Origin: Labyrinthula sp. Ha
Lineage: Eukaryota; Sar; Bigyra; Labyrinthulida; Labyrinthulaceae
Direction of reading: 5' to 3'
DNA: 64,000 nucleotides
NCBI GenBank assembly: GCA_015227615.1
Contig: JAALGZ010000036.1
Location: 310,001 to 374,000 of the forward strand
A program made the translations under genes and the position numbers. Below, piece after piece: positions 1-11,631 of this stretch. The number at the start of each line of letters is the position of its first letter. Within the stretch, counting starts at the first letter, position 1. Below the pieces are notes generated by a model. That model saw nothing but the letters and a program-made list of their open reading frames with translations, did no database searches and had not been told where the DNA came from.

Positions 1-2539
1 CTTATGATCTTACAGAACAGAAGTTCTAAATCCTCTCCTTTTCAAAACACCGCCCTGACCCAAAACTTATGAAAATGAAACATTATAAATATAAAATTAC
101 AAAAACACGCTTCAAGAAAAAATAAAGATGAACTGTGAAGTAGATATCTAGAATAAAGTGGCTTAATAGAACAGCTTCTCCCCAAATATAATTCTAATTG
201 CCCTGCATAGCAATTTGAAAAGAATAATGCCTGGAACATTCGCTAAACCAAAATATTGTAAACAGCTAAGTAGTCATCATTAGCCACGGGGTGTTCAATT
301 ATTTAGATCATCCAGTACTAGATAGTATGGAAGTATATGTGTGAGATCTTTCTGCAAATTATAGAATATCTCTACAAAATTTTTAAAGGGTTTCAAACGG
401 GTCATGTGTGTCTAAGCACAATGTTGGTATCCTTATTTGTAGACACAACTACCTTTTAAATATATTAAGACTATATATAAAATGAGATAACCAGCTCTCA
501 ATATAATTATAGGTAAAAGTCAACCAATTCCATTATTTCTGTAAGTATTTGCATGGGTTATGACCAAGGACAATTTAACCATATAAAGTCCACCGTAGCC
601 AACAACCTTGATGCCTTCAGAACACTGGACGTTTAATAATTTTGGTGCGCAACAGCCAGAACCAGATAGCTCCAGGTTTGGCATTTATTTAAAAACCGAT
701 AGATCTTAGCATAGATTAATAATTATGTCAATTTAGTTCAAGATATATTCTACATCCGAATAATTATCGGGATTACAATTTTTATGCAGTATACTATCTT
801 CTTGCTTCTGAAGTAATTCGATATTGATTTAGACGAAAACCTCAAAATATTTCTTCTTAAAGATTTAAATGTTTTAAGCTTATAGTATTAGATTAAAGTG
901 ATTTCTTCCATTAATGAAACAAAAATTAACCCTAAATTTGGCCCCACTCTTATAATTCAACCTAACACACCTAGTTATAATTTCTTGGTAGAGAATCAGA
1001 ACATGATATGATCAGCTTTTGTTGGAGTAAGAACCAAGTATAAATTAAGGGGGCTGAATGAATATCTCTCCTCAAAATAATCTGCATTTATTATCATCTC
1101 TATTTCTCATAATATATTCTGGTATGTTTCCCCACAAGGCTAGGATAAAAGGTTATTATAACCTATATTTTTATGGACAAAGAATAACAACTTATCTACT
1201 GAGGGCCTGTCTGCTCATAAAGAATACAGCAAAAACCTTAGTTAAGAACAGAACTGTGGTTTAAGGATATGTTGTAAATAAGTAGAAAGTAAAATCGGGT
1301 TTCTTGTTTGTATAAACTCTGCTGCATCATAATAACAATGGACTTAGTCGCGTTATGAGTACCTTTTGTATTCAATATTATGGTACCAACACCAAATGAT
1401 TTGAATAGCATGGGAAGTATGATTCTTGCTTAATTACATTTTCCTGAGTTAGATTTAAAGTCAGCAATTATATTAAAGAGTGCTGATTGGTAAATAAGTA
1501 TATCCATTAATGAGCATAACTAAGCGTTTTCTCATAGCCAAGTTTGATTGTTATAGCTTAAATTATTTTGTTTAGATTTAATTTATAGGGATAGCCTCAG
1601 TCGAGTCTACCATAAAACTGAATTTAATTCTCCTTCAACTTACGAATTGTCATTTATTTCTTATAACTCAGTAGTAAGTCAGCTCTACGATGAACAAGGA
1701 TAAGAAGTTTTCTAGTTACATGCATAGTCGCTGTTATTACAATCGTTTATTATTTCAAGAAAGAAAAGGTTTAATTGAGATGTTGCTTATATATATAGTA
1801 TATTTTTCTTGATATCTCATCAGTGAGCTAGCACTGGTAAAGACAACATGGGCAGAATAAATACTATGTAGAAATATTCCTAGCTAACGAGGCTATGTGA
1901 TTATTGCCAGAGCCAACGGAACTTTCTATGAACAGTTTTCACATCAAATTTGATCATCTTGCTATTCTGCTAACTAATTTCTTAACATACATTCTACATA
2001 AACCTTTTCTTGGGTTTCTGTTACGGGTATCAATAATGATTTTCGCAAGATTACTGAGTAAAACCTATGTAAATACATTGAAAATAAGATGAAAGCAGAA
2101 AATTTAAGTTATTAATTTTTTAAATTACAGTAAATATAAGGATCCTAGTGAACCACTCATCTCTGTTTCAAGAATGGTTATAACTAATCTCCAAAAACAT
2201 TAGATGTGCGATATGTTTTTACCCTCATAGATCTTAAAATACTTCCCATAATTATGTCATGAAGTTGCGTATCAGCGTTGTTACTTGTTTCAGTGCCTAG
2301 CAGGCTGCTAGATCGTCAGTCATCTCAGTATATATCAAGGACATATATGTTTTACCTACGAGGAAATTAGAACTCTGATCTATTCTTTTAGAATTTATGT
2401 AGATGACTATTATATCCTTATTTGAATTGCTCTATGTTTTTTCATTGAGTCCTTTGTACATTAGTTAAAATATATATCTTCTCTTGACGGGAATCATATT
2501 ATTAGTCTCTTCGAAGCATATAAAAATACAGTTCCTGAA

Positions 2540-2890
2540 TTAATGTCACCACTTAGATCTGTCTATAGTTTACTCAAATAACATTGGGTATCCTACATGA
2601 AGTTGTGGAGTTCTTTACTTGATGATATGTAGGATGCAGGTTGATCAAAATCCCTCAATGAGTCTCTCATTGAAAATTTCGAAAAGTTGTTAAGCATTGC
2701 CTCCAAAATCTGCAACCAATTCTACGGACGCGGTCTGTCAGCCTTAGTAAAAGTTCTAAGCGTTGTCGAAAAATACTCACTTGATTCATTAATGAACTCC
2801 TCATTCCCTTATCGATGTGGTACCCGGAGCCACTCAGTCAAATTAAACCTCTCAAAAACTCCTAAGAAATCTAAATGGGCCCTCAATTAA
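2540..2890 (+). mobile_element. possible Copia-like retroelement fossil (very doubtful)
   Basis: The plus strand has a patchy resemblance to the reverse-transcriptase and connection region of Ty1/Copia polyproteins. There is a spaced W/L/L pattern, then an 'EKY' block and a Lys-rich segment. The frame is broken in several places and no terminal repeats are visible. Such resemblance in AT-rich DNA can arise by chance, so this is a pointer only. If real it is old. Confidence 0.2.
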
Positions 2891-2957
2891 AATCGGATTA
2901 GACTTTGGCTAATTTATCAATAATTTTGGTCGCTCTTATTTTTCTTTTTATCGAACA

Positions 2958-2962
<5 letters not shown>

Positions 2963-2995
<33 letters not shown>
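2963..2995. repeat. (TA)n microsatellite
   Basis: About 16 uninterrupted TA dinucleotides are read directly. They lie in the intergenic desert, far from any gene. Confidence 0.95.
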
Positions 2996-2998
<3 letters not shown>

Positions 2999-5900
2999 AT
3001 TTGATAAATGCCACTCAATGATTATCACTGTAATATTGAACCTGGTTGCCTTGAGCCGAATCACTTAAGAGCTATTATTCTATATTTGAACCCTTTGAAA
3101 AATCTCAAAACTAGGCCAGGGAAAGCAGCTATCACCTATTTTCCGATTGCTTTCAGGTTAATTCGATGTATTTTAATGATTTTGATGCGGCAGGAAAATA
3201 AAGTATTACTTTTTTTAAGTTACTTGGCCCAGGTAAATGTAGGTCTACCTTAAAGTTACACTCAATTGATAATCAGAGTAAAATCAGAAGCATTTCATAA
3301 CAATAATAACTTCTATTTTATCATTGATACTTAGAAACTGAACAATTACCAAATAATTTTCACTATTTCTACTAAATTCGAGACCTGGCTATCCACGAGA
3401 CTTTCTTTGCACCTCTACTGATAGTTGTAAATGTGCAGATACTATAGAATGGTGACTTTAGATACAAGCACGAGTTTGAGTTATCTTTGGTCGTAGAATG
3501 GTATAACATTATTTATTTTCGTATCCGCTTCTACTCAACTAAATCTTAAGCGACTTAGATATTGCCAAGTTCTACAACATGTCGGACAAAAAGACGAAAT
3601 GGAAATATACCTCACACAAACTTAAAATAACAAAGGATATTATTCTGAATATTGGATACTTGAAGAGAGTAGGGAGTATGAAGTTTCTGTTAGCAAAATG
3701 AGTCATCTTATTCACGAAATAGAAGTATGCACTAATATTATTTGATACATTGGTATTTCTTATAATCATATCTTCTGGTTTTTCTTGCCAAAATGGAATG
3801 TCTAAGGTTCGGTCATCAAAATTAAGCTAAATTGACAAACAAGCTAATTCTTGTATCAAATGAGTTAGCAGTATTATTGACAAAACAGTTTTTTACGCAA
3901 TAGTGGAAGAACGCAAAGAAACGCGTTCCTGCAAAGTAATTATATGTTTAGTCTAAAGGTACTGAACTAACACACTTTGGTATTGGAATTAGAGTCATCT
4001 TACAATACAAGAGCAACCAGCTATTATTTCTGAGGTTTAGTGGATCTACCTTCATAAAGTTTACCTATTACCTCTGCATTCTAATTTTCATGAAGGAATT
4101 CTTGTAACAGACACAAAGAATTCAGCTCTTATTTGGAATAACATAAAGTCAACTAAGTCTTAGTCACTAATTAGAAACGCTATTATCTAATCAAATTACA
4201 AGGTCTTTGCGCTTCTGTAGATTTTAACTTAAATGTTCATTTAAACTTTTCCAAAACACATTTCAGCATGTTGTGATCTACTAGGCCTCTGTAAAATGAA
4301 ATTCAAAACAGTTTTTTTTAGCTATTCATCTTTTGCAGTTTAGTCGTTAGAGATATTGAGTGTTTATATGTACGTATATACAAAAATATTGCTACCCGCG
4401 CTTGCAGTTTCGAACCATCCTAGATAAATTTCACGCAAAGTGTTCATGTACGATTATGGTTAATTCGGACTTTTCGCAAAATATGAAAGTGGCAAACATG
4501 GTTAGGTATTTCGCTCACCTGCTATTCTAGAAGTTAAACGAATATATTTCTCATCAAAATTGAGCTCATTGACTCAAAGCAATGGCTAAGAGTTACGGGC
4601 AACAAAATATATTTATGTTACTGCAATATGTCTCATGTTATTGACAGTTTCAATTTTAGCAGGATTGTTTGCCATTAATGGTGGGGATATGCTATAGGTA
4701 TTAGAAGCTATTTTCAATGCTAAATTATGCCTAGAATTGTAGGTTTCCTCGAAACTTGGTTATATTTACATATATATACACCCAACATCTATCGAAATAA
4801 AACTTAGCCATGATGATAGCGAACGACAACCATCGGTCCTTATAGTCTTAATCTCCAGAGTTAAAGTTTTGCAAGGAGGAATACAAATATTCTGTTCCTA
4901 GGACTAGGAAGTGTTCATAACAAAGCTTGATGGCGTCTCTGCAAAGAGAGGCCATTTCGAAATGTCATGTTATTGGATCATATTGATTGTAAAGAAGAAT
5001 AACTTACACTATGGTTCACATCACGGTTCAAGATTGTTTTATCATTTCATAACATAAGGCTAGGAAGAGCTGAAAAGTGGTAGAGCAAGTTTCATTTTCA
5101 TCTTTAAAGCTCAACGCAAAGAGTATAGGCTAGGTTTGTTCGCTTAGAATTTTCATGATAAGATTCATTAAGCTGTTTTTGTCCTTTGTCTGAAGCAATC
5201 ATTAAGAAAAGGACGGTCTTTTCAAGATGTTGCTCCTGGTCTTGTTTATGCTTGAGGCGAGTTTGGATTTGATGCATGTTCTAACCTTGGTACTTTCCAT
5301 AGTTTCGGGTTACAAGGAAGAGAAATATAAGTGTTTGCAGCAGAACTACGATTAGAGCTAAAAACTTAAAGCCAGCAGAAAAACACCTGTCAAGGCTACA
5401 TTCTAAGCATTTAACCTAATAATTTCATTTCAAGCCATCTGACGCTGACACACCATTAATGTTTATTTTCTTGAAAGCGTTTGTAACTAGTTAGTTCTTC
5501 ATCAGCCTACTAAAAAATCATAGAATTGAGGAAGAGAGTTAAGCCTGACCTGAGGAAAAAGTCAGAGTAGACAACTATCATTAAGAGAGCAACTAGTCAA
5601 GGAGTAGTGGGATGGAAGTAAATAAAACGTTTTCTAGTTGTTTCTAAAACCAATCCTAACAAACTTACTCTATATAAACACAATTATACTTCGATCTGTT
5701 TCTATTATGTACAGGTATATTACAATTTTCCCATATGTAACGGTCAACGAAACCAATTCAGCATAGATATATAATACATATATATTCCGTTTCGGAATTG
5801 CCCAAAAAGTACAGTTTTGGCTCAACTACTTAACGAACAACTCTTATGTCCCTGCATATTAGTCGGGAGAAGTAATAATACTGTATGTGTAACTGTACTT

Positions 5901-6043
5901 ATTCCATATATATAATGATTATATTTCGTACCATAATTGGTAGTTTTACTGAATATACTTTGTTAAGCAGTTTATCTTTATAGACAACGGTGTACTACGA
6001 AGAGTAAATACAAATATAAACAGAATAACAAGGAAATAAAAAT

Positions 6044-7453
6044 ATGAACAGAAATCAAAGACTTGCTTCAGGAAGAAGTTTGCGTACTATTTCTATATCA
6101 AGTACAAATCCTTTGTTTAAAGAAAACGAAAATAAAGAAAAAATAACAGAAAATGGAACAGATTCTCAACTCTCAAGAAAACAAAGAACACGAAAATACA
6201 AACCAAAACGGGTTCAACACGTGGAAAACAGAAACAACAATAGATTACTAAGAATCTCTGAATTACCTAACAATGTCGGAAGAGCACGAAGAGCCTCATC
6301 TTCTAGGTTACGTAGTGCTTCTAAAAGCTCCGAGCCAACAAAAACATTCCGAGTTCCAAAAAAATATACTTTGTCTAGAACCTCTGGATTAAGTTCAAGC
6401 AGACAAACACTCCAAAACATATTCTTAGGTAGTCTTTCCAGAACCTTTAGGAAAAAGCCCACTGTAGAAGTTTTAGAAGACAGTGGTTTCTCTATAGCTA
6501 ATAAATCCTGCGGCAGTATAAATGCACCAGCTGCAACATCAATGTCGCTCTCTTCAATTCCTTCACAACCTGCTAGAAGAGGCAGTGAAACCAAAAGCTA
6601 TAAACTCCGTCCAGCGCCAAGCTCCAGTAGAGTAACTCGGCAAGGTTCAAAACCTTCTTTACCTTTCTTGTCGAAGCGGCAGGACTCTTTGGATGAAATA
6701 TACCTGTATCCTGCGTTCACTCATCATCAACCTTGTGAAAAATGCAGCACACTCATTAAAACCCCAACATTAAGTTCTCTATTTGCTGGAAGTACTGTTC
6801 TTGGAGATACAAAATCTACTACTGTTAGACTTCGATACGCACGGAGAAACAGGAACTTTGCAAAAAAATTGGCATCAAGAGAAAAAAAAATTGAAATTCT
6901 ATGGCAGTTTGGAAAAATTTTTCTTCAAGATAATGATATTCCTTTTGTAACTTTCCATGTGTCTGATATTTGTAACATTGAACTTGGAACTACTGGTACC
7001 ACTACATTGCTTGTATCTGCTTACTATATACTCAACGAGTCGAAAAAAGATTCCGAAGCCAAACGTGAAGATTTTCTTTTTTCATTTTCATCGGTTAAAG
7101 AAACTGAGGAGTGGACAGAGTTATTGCTGCAAGGATTGAAAAGTATGGTGTTGGTGTATGATGAGGTTCTGACATCCATAAAGGAACAAGTACATTGGCT
7201 GAATAGGGAGCATGAAGAGTGTCTTCTAAGAAAAAAGGCCAGGGCAATGGATCTATGTCTTCCTGTTGGGGATGAAGCTGTTCTTCAAGGGTATAAAGAT
7301 ATAGTTTCGTACCTGCTGCTCACAAGGAACCATGACGACGCAACAACGTTTATGAATAAAGTAGAGGAACTACAAAATATTAACACCCAGTCAAATGACC
7401 CTTTGAATGTATTAAAACACAAATTGGTTAATATGAATGATTGTGAAGTTTAA
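6044..7453 (+). CDS. PH-like domain protein with a long basic, Ser/Arg-rich N-terminus
   Basis: This single exon encodes 469 residues and starts at the first ATG after an in-frame AT-rich leader. Residues 1-260 are basic and low in complexity (Ser, Arg, Lys, Thr), with repeated SSSR and RSxS patches, and are probably disordered. Residues about 261-360 look like a pleckstrin-homology or similar fold. They alternate beta-type segments ('EILWQFGKIFLQ', 'VTFHVSDICNIELG', 'FLFSFSSVKETEEWTELL') and end in the amphipathic helix with a Trp that is typical of PH domains. The last 110 residues are helical. PH modules bind phosphoinositides or proteins, so a membrane or cytoskeletal adaptor is possible, but I recognise no orthologue. 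The next gene begins 133 bp downstream on the same strand. Confidence 0.8.
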   Translation: MNRNQRLASGRSLRTISISSTNPLFKENENKEKITENGTDSQLSRKQRTRKYKPKRVQHVENRNNNRLLRISELPNNVGRARRASSSRLRSASKSSEPTKTFRVPKKYTLSRTSGLSSSRQTLQNIFLGSLSRTFRKKPTVEVLEDSGFSIANKSCGSINAPAATSMSLSSIPSQPARRGSETKSYKLRPAPSSSRVTRQGSKPSLPFLSKRQDSLDEIYLYPAFTHHQPCEKCSTLIKTPTLSSLFAGSTVLGDTKSTTVRLRYARRNRNFAKKLASREKKIEILWQFGKIFLQDNDIPFVTFHVSDICNIELGTTGTTTLLVSAYYILNESKKDSEAKREDFLFSFSSVKETEEWTELLLQGLKSMVLVYDEVLTSIKEQVHWLNREHEECLLRKKARAMDLCLPVGDEAVLQGYKDIVSYLLLTRNHDDATTFMNKVEELQNINTQSNDPLNVLKHKLVNMNDCEV

Positions 7454-7586
7454 TCTTCTTGTTTACCCATATATTTTAAACGGGTAGTTTTGTAATTTGT
7501 GATAACGGTAAATTCCTAACGGACATATTTGTCTATTTATCTTTCTACTATTTGTTTATGTTATTGAAATCCTTTAAGCGTATCTA

Positions 7587-9318
7587 ATGGAAAAAAGAGC
7601 CGTTAATGTCTTAATGGAATCTAGAATAAAAGCGGCTATTAATAGATTTCGCTACGCGCCGCCTACTTTGCCGGAGAAGAGAAGAGATAAGAAAGGATGG
7701 CGAAAGTTTTACTGGGAAAAGTCTACTTCACTTAATTCAACTAGTTCATCTGAAGCAGTTTTGGGTAGGATTGTGTCAAGGGACGAGAAATTAAAGGTTG
7801 TAAACGAGGATAAAAGGAAAAGGCATGTTCTTGAAAAAACTGGGTCAATGGAAAGTTCCAATACTTTCTCTGTTCTATCAAAATCTACTTCAGAAAACGC
7901 ACATGATGACAGCGCTTCCTTCGGTGATTCTGTAAGGAGTGAGAGCAATGCCCAATCGCTCATTTCCCAAAGTAAAAGCAAAAGGCAGGGCTCAGTTGAA
8001 AAATACTTTTCTTCAAAGAGCACTTTTCCAAGAGCTAGCAAATTTTCTTCGGAAAATTCTCTAAGAAAAACTGTGTCAAACACTTTGGCTACCCGAACGA
8101 ACTCATTGGACATCGATTCTAAGACAACAGATTTTCAAAGTGAGAAGAGAACAATGAAAGAAAGCTGTTCTTTTTCGTTGGAAGGAAATGTCCCTGATCC
8201 AAGTGAGCTGATTAGGGTTAACGGTAATTTCTATTCATGCTTGAGTTTAGAAAGCCTAAAGTGTGAGCTCGACAGATTAAAGGCTAGGCTAGAAAATCCA
8301 AGACCTCTTGTAGAGCTAAGAACAGACCAGGAAACAGAAGATACAAGTTCAAACCCTGCAGATGTGCAAAAAACTTATTCTATAATTTCAGAGCAAAGTA
8401 ACGAAATAGTAAGGGTTATTTATAGGTGTGTTACCAGTACTTGTTGATCCAAACAGCAAGAGCAGCATATTTTCAAGCTCCTCGATTCGTGAATGCCATG
8501 AATCAACTCTAAATGCAATCGAAAAAGTGCAACAATTTGATGAAAAACTCTCTCTGTACGAAAAATTTTCCAAACGACAAAAGAAAGTTGAAATTCAATA
8601 TATTGATCAGGAAGCCTTAAAATTAATTCTTTACACAGTAACGAAGAAGGTTGATACAAAAGATGAACACTCTTTCGGCCTTGATGCGGTTCTTAAGGAC
8701 TTTAAATCCTCTTCAACCCTCTCAAAGGAGAATAAGTACACATTCTCTGACCTTGTGGATCTGTATACACAGATGTCTAGACCAGAAATGAATGTTAACC
8801 ATTCGCAAAATTTGCCATGTTCTGTTGGAACTCAATTTCATAATATAAGATACAATAAAGGAACGAGTACTATAGATGAATATAGTCGCAATGCACAGAC
8901 AGAACTACTCAAAGGGATATGCAGGAGTTGTAGGAATTGTTGCACGCAAGAAGCAAATATACCAAAACATTATGCTGAAGCCACAGCCCCATTTTCACAA
9001 AGCATAGAAACTCAAAACGATTTGATCTCAACAGCACTTTTAACTGCTGAAGCTGAATCAAAGTTCTATCGAGAGAAATATGAAAAGTTAAAGGAAATAG
9101 TTAAAACGAATGAGTTGAAACTAAAAGAAAACCAAAAACCAATAATCGGAGGTACTAAGCCATTAAGTAACCCGGGTTCAGGTGAATTTGCAGAACACTG
9201 GAAGGAGTTGAAAAAAATTAAGACCCATATGGAAAGATTAAAATCTGAAAGACTTGAGAGAGAAGGTAGAATGCAAGAAGCATTAGCAAGTCTAACTACA
9301 TCAACTTTGTCACCATGA
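7587..9318 (+). CDS. Ser/Lys-rich coiled-coil protein of unknown function, two exons
   Basis: Two long frames overlap in different phases around 8410-8460. Exons 7587-8425 and 8457-9318 with a 31-nt GT...AG intron (8426-8456) give an uninterrupted 566-residue protein. A 52-nt intron at 8409-8460, with the better-looking donor GTAAGG, also keeps the frame, so the exact junction is uncertain. The N-terminal half is rich in Ser and Lys with many phosphorylation-like SxS patches. Residues about 220-250 and the last 100 residues ('YREKYEKLKEIVK', 'WKELKKIKTHMERLKSE') are predicted coiled coils. Two CxxC pairs occur near 8920-8940. I recognise no family. The stop lies 5 bp from the stop of the convergent gene at 9324. 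A cytoskeletal or centrosomal role would be a guess. Confidence 0.8.
8426..8456 (+). other. probable 31-nt intron
   Basis: The segment begins GTGTGT and ends AAACAG. Its removal shifts the reading frame by one, exactly as needed to join the two halves of the gene. The length equals that of two better-supported introns in this window. An alternative 52-nt intron (8409-8460, GTAAGG...CAAG) also fits. Confidence 0.6.
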
Positions 9319-9323
9319 GTACT

Positions 9324-10607
9324 TTAAGAAGCAAGAAATCTTTCCTTGTTGGCTAGTACATATTCGCAAGCGTCTTTTTCTGAAAACAAATCCCGATTGA
9401 AATAGACAGCTACCGGCTGCTCTTTTAAAGTATCTTCTCGAACGCCTATTAACAACGAAACACCTTTGTTGTACCAACTCTGTTTGCTGCTTCTGGAATC
9501 TCTTCTTCGATAAAATGAAGTTGGATCATACATAGACAAATCTTCTTGTAAATTAATTCGGCCTTTTGCATCATCTGATGTACGTGGACAAAACCTATAT
9601 GTTAACTCATCAATATTCTGCGTTTTAGCTACAAGTCTTTTTGATAGAGGATCTTCTAGGCGTTGGCTTGGAGCCTCCTTAGGTGAAGTCTCATTCCATA
9701 TATTCATCTTGATTTTCTTCTTCTTCTTTGGGGATCTTGTAGTCTTTGTTGAGTTAGATACTTTAGATTTTGGAGTAGATTCAAAGGTAAACGCACGGTC
9801 ACGGTATTCCTTCAACACGCTCTTGGTACTTTCATATTTCTTTCTTAAGGGGCTTTTGACAAGCTCTGGCTCAAAAGTACATCCTTCAATCTCTTTGTTA
9901 TCCTTTATTTTTTGGTTCAACCAGATGTTATATTTTTTCTTCATAGAACAGAAGTTTTGGCGTTCCAAGAGAGACATTTTTGTTAAGTTTTTTAGACTCT
10001 GACGGATAAAGGGTGAATCCTGCTCCTTCATTTCCTGTTGTTCTTCAGTTTGAAGCGAAGCAGCCTGACATTTTGCCTCGCTCGGAGGAGTCAGAGGGCT
10101 CCGAATGGAAATGGATTTTTCTTCCATTGATGAAAGGCTCAATGGTGAATTATTTCTTCTTGATTCTGTGCCCCTTGGTGTCACCAACAAGGGGCCCTTG
10201 CTTGGCGATTCACAATGTCCAGCAAAGCTAGAATTTGGCACCCGGTGAAATTCTAACGAAACATGTTTCCAGGCAAGAATTCTCCTATGCTTAGAGGTTG
10301 CTGCATTTCCGAGACGCAAATGAAACCTTATAACATCTTTCGTTTCATCATCAAGTCCAAGGTATAAAGGATTTCTCTTAAACCAAGTTTCAACTTCCTT
10401 AACTTTCCTTTCCCACCAGTCTTTTTCACCAAGCAGAGAGCCTTCCTCAATTCTTTCCTTTGCAGTTGAGTTCTTATCAAGTGTCACTGTGGACAATTCA
10501 GTGTCAATAAACAATCCGTTTTGATAAGCATTTTTTCCTATGTATTTTGCTTCACCAACAGGGCCAGACAGAGCCTTGTACAATTTTTGACTTGTCATTT
10601 TCTCCAT
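9324..10607 (-). CDS. basic protein with CTFxPEL-type motif, function unknown
   Basis: This is a single exon of 427 residues on the minus strand. The N-terminal third (to about residue 125) looks folded, with 'WWERKVKEVETWFKRNPLYLGL' and 'DDETKDVIRFHLRL'. The middle is Ser/Pro-rich. Residues about 220-350 are Lys-rich and include 'EGCTFEPELVKSP' and 'TYRFCPRTSDDAKGR'. Repeated C-T-F-x-P-like motifs of this kind occur in many uncharacterised protist proteins, some flagellum-associated, but that is only a loose resemblance. It is followed 75 bp further downstream on the plus map by the co-directional membrane protein gene, and is convergent with the coiled-coil gene at 9318. Confidence 0.75.
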   Translation of the reverse strand: MEKMTSQKLYKALSGPVGEAKYIGKNAYQNGLFIDTELSTVTLDKNSTAKERIEEGSLLGEKDWWERKVKEVETWFKRNPLYLGLDDETKDVIRFHLRLGNAATSKHRRILAWKHVSLEFHRVPNSSFAGHCESPSKGPLLVTPRGTESRRNNSPLSLSSMEEKSISIRSPLTPPSEAKCQAASLQTEEQQEMKEQDSPFIRQSLKNLTKMSLLERQNFCSMKKKYNIWLNQKIKDNKEIEGCTFEPELVKSPLRKKYESTKSVLKEYRDRAFTFESTPKSKVSNSTKTTRSPKKKKKIKMNIWNETSPKEAPSQRLEDPLSKRLVAKTQNIDELTYRFCPRTSDDAKGRINLQEDLSMYDPTSFYRRRDSRSSKQSWYNKGVSLLIGVREDTLKEQPVAVYFNRDLFSEKDACEYVLANKERFLAS

Positions 10608-10682
10608 TTCTTGTTTCTGCGCAAACGGTCATCTTTTGCTACGATCAAACCCATAATTTGTTCGTTTTATAAATCAGAACCT

Positions 10683-11486
10683 TTAAACAGAAATATCGCG
10701 ACCAAGTTCAGGGTAGGTCGAAAGTGAGCTCGTTTCTTTTGGAATGTTTGGGTTCAACTCGGTGAGCTTCAGAGAATTTTTAAGATAGTTTTCAGAGGGA
10801 CGGAAAATTGAGTTATCCCCATTACCCACTTGTATTTTTTTCAAGTAGCTGTATCTCGGTTTTGCCGTTTTCTTTAACACTTTCAGTTGAAACTCTGCTT
10901 TTTTCTTCGGCTTTAGTGAGAATAGCGCGTGATCTGGGTGACTGGCTGAGGAAACTGAATTTTCTTCCTCAACTTCATCTGAATTTCGCTTGCTAAGCTG
11001 CTTCATCCTGTTTACTTTATACAACTTTGGGGGAATCAAGGGCTCGGGTTTGACAATTGGCGTTTTCCTAACCTCGATGAAAGAGTTGGAGTTCGGCTTC
11101 ATTATAACTTCTCCTTCAGGACTTCTTATTGGATGAAAGGTTACACTATGTTTACTGAGCTCAATTTTTTTGTGAAGTTTTTCTTCTTCCAATTCTTCTT
11201 CGCGGGCGAGAATGAGTTTCTTTTTCGTTCTTATTAACAAACAAAGGCAAACCGAGAGCAGCAGAACTATGAGAAAAATCGATCCCATCACCAAGAGCTC
11301 AAATAATGATACTAGGTGTCCGCTAACTTCAATCATATTCTTAAGTTTTTTTTTATTATCCTGAATACGTCTATTCACAAATTTATGCTCAACAAAAGTA
11401 TCTTTTCTGAATGCGTCCACAACAGGTTTTCGCCTTCTTGAACAAAAGTTTCCTATGTGACGTGGCAGGCTGGAACTATCTGCCAC
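10683..11486 (-). CDS. single-pass membrane protein, function unknown
   Basis: This single exon encodes 267 residues. The N-terminal 55 residues are basic. Residues about 60-86 are a strong hydrophobic helix ('GSIFLIVLLLSVCLCLLI') followed by a basic RTKKK stop-transfer stretch. The rest is a charged, low-complexity tail with short Pro-containing repeats ('PIVKPEPLIPPKLYK') and a Ser/Thr-rich end. No cleavable signal peptide is evident, so a signal-anchor or tail-like topology is likely. No family is recognised. Its start codon is 145 bp from the divergent coiled-coil gene at 11632, so the two may share a promoter region. Confidence 0.75.
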   Translation of the reverse strand: MADSSSLPRHIGNFCSRRRKPVVDAFRKDTFVEHKFVNRRIQDNKKKLKNMIEVSGHLVSLFELLVMGSIFLIVLLLSVCLCLLIRTKKKLILAREEELEEEKLHKKIELSKHSVTFHPIRSPEGEVIMKPNSNSFIEVRKTPIVKPEPLIPPKLYKVNRMKQLSKRNSDEVEEENSVSSASHPDHALFSLKPKKKAEFQLKVLKKTAKPRYSYLKKIQVGNGDNSIFRPSENYLKNSLKLTELNPNIPKETSSLSTYPELGRDISV

Positions 11487-11631
11487 GTCATTTAGTCGGA
11501 AAATCTTGTTTCAATATAGGGCCGTTAAGTAATATACAAAACAACAAACTAAAAGAAAGAATTCAGGATTCCAGATAACGTTCTCATAAGCTTAAATTCT
11601 TTTTTGGGAGATCTTGAATAATACTTGTAAG

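Larger units (their letters stand above)
1..6043. other. AT-rich gene desert, no gene supported
   Basis: Both strands hold only short frames that start and stop at random and have AT-driven composition. I see no tRNA or rRNA signature. A pure TA microsatellite lies near 2963-2995 and a doubtful Copia-like fossil near 2540-2890; both are listed separately. The last few hundred bases before 6044 should include the promoter of the PH-like gene, but I recognise no specific element there. Confidence 0.6.

Noticed and set aside
4395-4430. tRNA-like B-box ('gtttcgaaccatcc')
   Set aside because: No matching A-box, acceptor stem or anticodon arm can be formed around it.
6214-6594. 126-codon minus-strand frame inside the PH-like gene
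   Set aside because: It lies antisense to a convincing coding region, and its Leu/Ser-rich composition is what the complement of Ser/Arg/Lys codons gives.
7709-8113. 134-codon minus-strand frame
   Set aside because: It is the shadow of the Ser/Lys-rich gene on the plus strand, with no start context or domain.
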